Assembly: GCA_001725215.1 (NCBI GenBank) | Contig: MEFT01000058.1 | Location: 1-11,455, forward strand | Direction: 5' to 3' | Origin: Clostridium sp. SCN 57-10 | Lineage (GTDB): Bacteria; Bacillota; Clostridia; Oscillospirales; Butyricicoccaceae | DNA: 11,455 nt | Shown: one piece after another, positions 7,975-11,455 of the stretch | How the letters are laid out: every line of letters starts with the position of its first letter | Position numbering within the stretch: the first letter of the stretch is position 1 | Position numbers and translations under genes: made by a program | Notes under the pieces: model-generated | The model's input: only the letters and a program-made list of their open reading frames with translations | What the model was told of the DNA's origin: nothing | Database searches by the model: none

Positions 7975-8359
7975 GAGATGTATCTCCTTTCGCTGCCGCT
8001 TCAGGCGCATTCGCTTCCGCGGGCGGTTTTTGATAAACGTCGGTGTGTTTTTTTGGTGCGGGGTCAGTGTAGCTCCGCCCCATGGAGAGGCATTTTTTCG
8101 GGCAGTTTTCGACGCACGCCGCGCATTGGATGCAGCCGAAGCGTTCAATCGACCAGTTGCCCGCCGCACGGTCGACCGCAATCGCGCCCGCCGGGCATTT
8201 TTTCGCGCAGATGCCGCACAGCACGCACACGTCAATGTCGATATCGATATGCCCGCGCGTGCGCTCCGGATAGTCACGCGGCTGCAACGGATAGGGGCGC
8301 GTCGCAGGCTTGGAAAACAGGTTTTTCAGCGCCGTTTTCGTAAAAGACAATACCCTCAT
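7967..8359 (-). CDS. echF: Ech hydrogenase ferredoxin-like subunit EchF (NuoI-like)
   Basis: Polyferredoxin subunit, 130 residues, related to NuoI/HycF. It carries electrons between soluble ferredoxin and the small subunit EchC on the cytoplasmic side. Two full [4Fe-4S] motifs are visible: Cys45/48/51/55 (CVLCGICAKKCP) and Cys76/79/82/86 (CIQCAACVENCP). The second cysteine of each cluster motif is followed two residues later by the third with no substitution. The tail after about residue 105 is rich in Ala, Pro and Lys and probably disordered. ATG at 8359 follows the echE stop by six bases, with only a weak purine-rich ribosome binding site. The 3' end overlaps hypA by eight bases. Confidence 0.92.
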   Translation of the reverse strand: MRVLSFTKTALKNLFSKPATRPYPLQPRDYPERTRGHIDIDIDVCVLCGICAKKCPAGAIAVDRAAGNWSIERFGCIQCAACVENCPKKCLSMGRSYTDPAPKKHTDVYQKPPAEANAPEAAAKGDTSHA

Positions 8360-8365
8360 ATCCGC

Positions 8366-9360
8366 CTACCTTTCGGTGCAGCTGATGCACGGGTCAATGG
8401 TCAGGATGAGAATGGGCACGTCGGCCAACTGGCAGCCCTTCAGCGTTTCAAGCAATCCGGGCAGGTTGGCAAACGTCGGCGTGCGCACGCGTACGCGGTC
8501 GAGGAACTTGGTCCCATTTGCCTTGACGTAGTAAATCGCCTCGCCGCGCGGCTGCTCGACGCGCATCATATACTCTCCGTCTGGCATTCCCTTGACAGGC
8601 ACGGCCACCTCGCCCTGCGGAATTTTCGCTGCCGCCTGGCGGATGAGATCGATCGACTGGAAAATCTCGCGGATGCGCACGTCGGTGCGGGCGTAGCTGT
8701 CGCCCACGCTGCTGGTGATCGGCTCGAACGCAAGGTCGCTATAAACGCCATAACCGGTCAAGCGCGTGTCGAGGGCGATGCCGCTCGCGCGCATAAACGG
8801 GCCGACTGCACCGAGGTCGTGTGCCTGCTGCGCCGTCAAAAAGCCGACATCGCGCAGACGGGAGTTCACCGTTTCGTCGCCGAGGAAGGTGCGCGACAGC
8901 GTTTTCAGATCGGCTTCCATCTTGTTCAGCATACCGACAAAGCGAACATATCGAGGATTTGCTCGCGCATACGCCAACTCTGCATGAACAGGCTCTCAAA
9001 GCCGAACGCGTCAGCCAGAAGGCCGAGCCACAGCAAGTGGCTGTGAATGCGCGACATTTCCGCCCAGATGGTGCGCAGGTATTTGGCGCGCGCGGGAATT
9101 TCAATCTGCATGACGCGCTCTACCGCTTCGCAGTAACCCATGCCATGCATAAAACTGCAAATGCCGCAGATGCGCTCCGCCACGTAGACATATTCGTTAA
9201 AATCTTTTTTCTCCACCAGCTTTTCAAGTCCGCGATGAACAAAACCGATGGAGGGAATCGCCTCTACCACCTTCTCGTCTTCGAGTACGAGGTCGAGGTG
9301 AATCGGCTCGGGCAAAACGGGGTGCTGCGGCCCGAACGGAACAATGCTTCGCGTTGACAT
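8366..9360 (-). pseudogene. echE: Ech hydrogenase large (NiFe) subunit EchE, frameshifted with internal deletion
   Basis: Catalytic large subunit of a group 4 [NiFe] hydrogenase (NuoD-like), which carries the NiFe(CN)2CO centre. The ATG at 9360 has GGAGG seven bases upstream. The N-terminal block has the first nickel motif RICGICSFMH with Cys65 and Cys68. This frame runs on to MREQILDMFA (last good codon 8941-8943), then gives four unrelated residues and a stop at about 8926. The homologous continuation, VGMLNKMEADLKTL, is in another frame from about 8938 and runs to the stop at 8366. It ends in DPCISCTER, the second nickel motif. Between the blocks, about 30 residues with the TGG and GGVRRD-type motifs expected in this family are missing; the 995-base span is also short for a protein of about 358 residues. 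Ending three residues after the last cysteine means no C-terminal peptide to cleave. As written the gene cannot make an intact subunit; an assembly error is a real alternative. Confidence 0.9.
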
Positions 9361-9372
9361 AGCGATTCCTCC

Positions 9373-9708
9373 TTATTTAAAGGGTGTCGGCGTTTCGATG
9401 CGGTAGAGCTTGCCTTGATAATCGAGCGAAATGTGCTTGATGTTTACGCCGAAAAGGTCGGTAATCTCATTTTCATACAAAAACGCGGGCTCAAAAATGT
9501 TGCTGATGCTCATGATCTCGCCATCCGGCGGAATTTCAAAACGCAGATGCGAAAGCTCGCTCCCCATTCCGAAGGTATAGAGCAACTCGAAGCCTGCTCT
9601 CGACTTGGTTGCGCAAATCTGCACCAGCCGATAGCCGTTGTTGCGCAGCTCCAGCGCGCGCAGCACAAGGTCGCCCGGGCCGATGTACAGCATGGTTGCT
9701 TCCGTCAT
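9373..9708 (-). CDS. echD: Ech hydrogenase subunit EchD (NuoC-like)
   Basis: Small hydrophilic subunit, 111 residues, related to the 30-kDa subunit NuoC of complex I. It has no cofactor and helps hold the large subunit on the module. The family signature is the ENEITDLFGVNIKH segment near residues 79-92 followed by YRI, which matches the conserved acidic-aromatic LFG motif of NuoC-type proteins. The protein is short compared with NuoC itself but normal for EchD. The ATG at 9708 shares one base with the echC stop (TAATG) and has a GGAGG about eight bases upstream. Twelve bases separate it from echE. On its own the sequence is weakly conserved; the call rests on the LFG motif and its position between echC and echE. 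Confidence 0.85.
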   Translation of the reverse strand: MTEATMLYIGPGDLVLRALELRNNGYRLVQICATKSRAGFELLYTFGMGSELSHLRFEIPPDGEIMSISNIFEPAFLYENEITDLFGVNIKHISLDYQGKLYRIETPTPFK

Positions 9709-10142
9709 TATGCCCCCTCCTTTTTCATCCGCTCTCTTTTTTCATCGAGCAGCGCAATTGCTTTGACCACGCCATCGATAATCGCCTCCGGCCGCGCGGC
9801 GCAGCCGGGCACATAAATGTCGACGGGAATTGCGGTGTCTACCCCGCCGTGGATGTTGTAGCATTCTTTAAAGATACCGCCGTTGCACGCGCAGATACCC
9901 ACGGCAAGCACCACTTTGGGGTTCGGCATTTGCTCGTAAATCTGCTTGACAACCTGCTCGTTTTGCGCGTTGATGCCCCCCGTCACGAGGAAAATATCCG
10001 CGTGCTTGGGGTTTCCGGTGTTAATCACGCCAAAGCGCTCTACATCGTAAACCGGCGTAAGGCACGCCAGCACCTCAATATCGCAGCCGTTACAGCTTGA
10101 ACCGTCATAATGCAGCAGCCACGGCGATTGTGAAACTTTCAA
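9708..10142 (-). CDS. echC: Ech hydrogenase small subunit EchC (NuoB-like)
   Basis: Small electron-transfer subunit, 144 residues, related to NuoB/HycG. It holds the single [4Fe-4S] cluster (N2-like) next to the NiFe site. Likely ligands are Cys17 and Cys20 (SSCNGCDIE), Cys84 (GICACNGG) and Cys114 (PGCAARPE). The start codon is TTG at 10140-10142: the strong GGAGG at 10150-10154 stands seven bases upstream and no ATG lies nearby in frame, and the N-terminus SPWLLHYDGSSC matches the family. Twelve bases separate it from echB, and it overlaps echD by one base. Confidence 0.93.
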   Translation of the reverse strand: MKVSQSPWLLHYDGSSCNGCDIEVLACLTPVYDVERFGVINTGNPKHADIFLVTGGINAQNEQVVKQIYEQMPNPKVVLAVGICACNGGIFKECYNIHGGVDTAIPVDIYVPGCAARPEAIIDGVVKAIALLDEKRERMKKEGA

Positions 10143-10149
10143 GTCGGCG

Positions 10150-10154
10150 CCTCC
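10150..10154 (-). promoter_or_regulatory. Ribosome binding site of echC, supporting a TTG start
   Basis: GGAGG on the minus strand, seven bases before the TTG at 10142, in the twelve-base gap after the echB stop. It fixes the start of echC at a rare TTG codon, which may lower its translation relative to neighbours that use ATG. Confidence 0.75.
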
Positions 10155-11024
10155 TTATCCAATCCAGGTCAGCATGAGCAGATTGACCACGCCGCTGACC
10201 GCGATGACGATCCACGTAGCCTTCAGCATCCACTCCCACTTGACGCGAGGGAAGACGTTGTCCGCCAGGATCTCGAAAAAATAGGTGATCGCGCATCCGA
10301 CAAGGGCGACGATGCCGCTCCACCACGCGCCCGTCATGAAAAACAATCCTACCACACCGAGCAAAAAAATGTTCTCATACCAGTGGGCGATCTCGACAAG
10401 GGCAAGAATATGCCCGGAAAGCTCGGTCGTCATACCCTTCACCATCTCCTGGTGTGCGTGATGCGACGTGCTTAAATCAAACGGCGATTTGCGAAACTTA
10501 ATCGCAAGTATCCACAGAAAGCCGATAAAGATACCGGGCGTGTACACGATGGCAGGCACGGAACCGGCGTGTACGATGTCACGCACGGAGAAGCTACCCG
10601 TCACATCATAAAACCCAATCGCCACGAGCAGCACCATCGGCTCATATGCCATGATCTGCACAAGCTCGCGCTGCGCGCCCATCGCGCTGTAGGGCGAGTT
10701 TGCGGAATAGGCGCTCATGATGAAGAAAATGCTTGCAAGCGTCAGCGCGAAAAAGACCAGCAGCAAATCGCCGCCCGAGAAAAACAGCGCGCCGGTGAAG
10801 ACGACGAACACGAGAAAGCCCCATACGAGAAAATCCTGCACCGTATTGACGACGAGTGCCTGCTTCTGACGCAGCTTATGCAAATCATAAAACGGCTGCA
10901 AAACCGGCGGACCTTGCCGCCCCTGCATACGCGCCGTGATTTTGCGATCGATGCCGGCGAGCAGTCCGCCGGCAAGCGGGGCAAGCAGTACATAAAGTGC
11001 CGCGTATATTACGGAAATACTCAT
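10155..11024 (-). CDS. echB: Ech hydrogenase membrane subunit EchB (NuoH-like)
   Basis: Integral membrane subunit, 289 residues, related to NuoH/HycD, which anchors the peripheral hydrogenase module and joins it to the ion-translocating arm. The first helix is near residues 5-24. It is followed by a conserved cytoplasmic loop, ARMQGRQGPPVLQPFYDLHKL, at about residues 31-51. Several further hydrophobic segments follow, the last near 265-285. AYEPMVLLVAIG near the middle and FRKSPFDLSTSHHAHQEMVKG further on are the loop motifs typical of the family, with charged residues that couple to the hydrophilic arm. The start is ATG at 11022-11024, overlapping the echA stop as ATGA, with GGGGGG upstream; an open frame runs further upstream but is echA read out of frame. 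Confidence 0.94.
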   Translation of the reverse strand: MSISVIYAALYVLLAPLAGGLLAGIDRKITARMQGRQGPPVLQPFYDLHKLRQKQALVVNTVQDFLVWGFLVFVVFTGALFFSGGDLLLVFFALTLASIFFIMSAYSANSPYSAMGAQRELVQIMAYEPMVLLVAIGFYDVTGSFSVRDIVHAGSVPAIVYTPGIFIGFLWILAIKFRKSPFDLSTSHHAHQEMVKGMTTELSGHILALVEIAHWYENIFLLGVVGLFFMTGAWWSGIVALVGCAITYFFEILADNVFPRVKWEWMLKATWIVIAVSGVVNLLMLTWIG

Positions 11025-11455
11025 GCCAATGCGCCCCCCATCACAAGAATCATCAAAATCACAATCGCCGCGGAGGAGAGCACCAGCGCGGGCTTCATCA
11101 GTTTTTTCTCGCCGAAATAGTCTTCCATATACCAGTTGGCAAGATACATACGCTCTTTTTCGCCAAAGGAATTGACAAATGCGCGGTCGTCGCCCCAGTT
11201 GGCGCCGCCCATATATGACATAACGATCTGGTTGCGCTTGCCGAAGGTCAGCAGCCTGACCGCGATAGGAAGAATCGCAATGGCGCACAACATCATCAGC
11301 ATGATCTTCATGTTGCCGCGGCTGATCATTTCAGGCACCGTGCGATAGAACATATCCTTCAAAAGCGGGTCGACCAGATAGGACGAGGCGAGCGGGAACG
11401 TGACGCACAGCGCCATCATGAGAACGGCCTGCAGCACAAGCGAAAACCACGCGCT
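11021..11455 (-). CDS. echA: Ech hydrogenase membrane subunit EchA (NuoL/HyfB-like), C-terminal part
   Basis: C-terminal end, about 144 residues, of the large ion-translocating membrane subunit related to NuoL/HyfB. The frame is open to the window edge at 11455, so the start and most helices lie outside. Three hydrophobic segments are visible: near the edge (VLQAVLMMALCVTFPLASSY), in the middle (IMLMMLCAIAILPIAVRLL) and at the very end (ALVLSSAAIVILMILVMGGA). Between the last two is a soluble loop with the YMGGAN...ANWYMEDYFGEKK region that is typical of hydrogenase-type NuoL homologues. The stop TGA at 11021-11023 overlaps the echB start. The call depends on both this segment and the echB-F genes that follow. 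Confidence 0.85.
   Translation of the reverse strand, partial: SAWFSLVLQAVLMMALCVTFPLASSYLVDPLLKDMFYRTVPEMISRGNMKIMLMMLCAIAILPIAVRLLTFGKRNQIVMSYMGGANWGDDRAFVNSFGEKERMYLANWYMEDYFGEKKLMKPALVLSSAAIVILMILVMGGALA

Noticed and set aside
8926..8977. Programmed ribosomal frameshift in echE
   Set aside because: No slippery heptamer or stimulatory hairpin is apparent at the junction, and a conserved stretch is missing, which a frameshift alone would not restore.
7973..9046. A 357-codon open frame on the plus strand
   Set aside because: Antisense to echF and echE; no ribosome binding site or family resemblance seen.
8366..11455. Respiratory complex I (nuo) instead of a hydrogenase
   Set aside because: The large subunit has both CxxC nickel motifs (RICGIC and DPCISC), which NuoD lacks, and hyp genes follow directly.

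Overview
The window looks like chromosome from an anaerobic, moderately GC-rich bacterium, most likely a clostridial Bacillota (Clostridia, Oscillospiraceae-like). This lineage call is inferred from the protein families (a clostridial-type xanthine dehydrogenase and an Ech-type hydrogenase), the strong GGAGG ribosome binding sites and the compact operons. No rRNA, tRNA, CRISPR array, insertion sequence or phage gene was seen.

Left part, plus strand (1-3036): a three-gene operon for a xanthine dehydrogenase-family molybdenum hydroxylase. The order is molybdopterin subunit (cut by the left edge), FAD subunit, [2Fe-2S] subunit, each overlapping the next. The molybdopterin gene is broken near 1030-1045: the reading frame changes and about 20 residues expected in the family are absent. 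A strong hairpin at 3026-3057 ends this operon. It faces the convergent operon on the other strand and can probably terminate both.

Right part, minus strand (11455 down to 3113): one long, tightly packed operon. In transcription order it holds echA (C-terminal part only), echB, echC, echD, echE, echF, then hypA, hypF, hypC, hypD, hypE. The ech genes encode a membrane-bound, energy-converting, ferredoxin-linked [NiFe] hydrogenase (group 4). The hyp genes make and insert its NiFe(CN)2CO centre: HypF and HypE make cyanide, HypC and HypD assemble the Fe(CN)2CO unit, and HypA delivers nickel. The operon carries structural enzyme and most maturation factors together, but hypB is not in the window and no maturation peptidase is present. 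The large subunit ends three residues after its last nickel-ligand cysteine, so no peptidase should be needed.

The large-subunit gene echE is also broken, near 8930-8950: frame change plus about 30 missing residues. Two lesions of the same kind, each in the catalytic subunit of an otherwise intact operon, are the most notable observation. They may be real decay or assembly errors. I found no convincing undescribed system; the remaining content is recognisable families with clear motifs.
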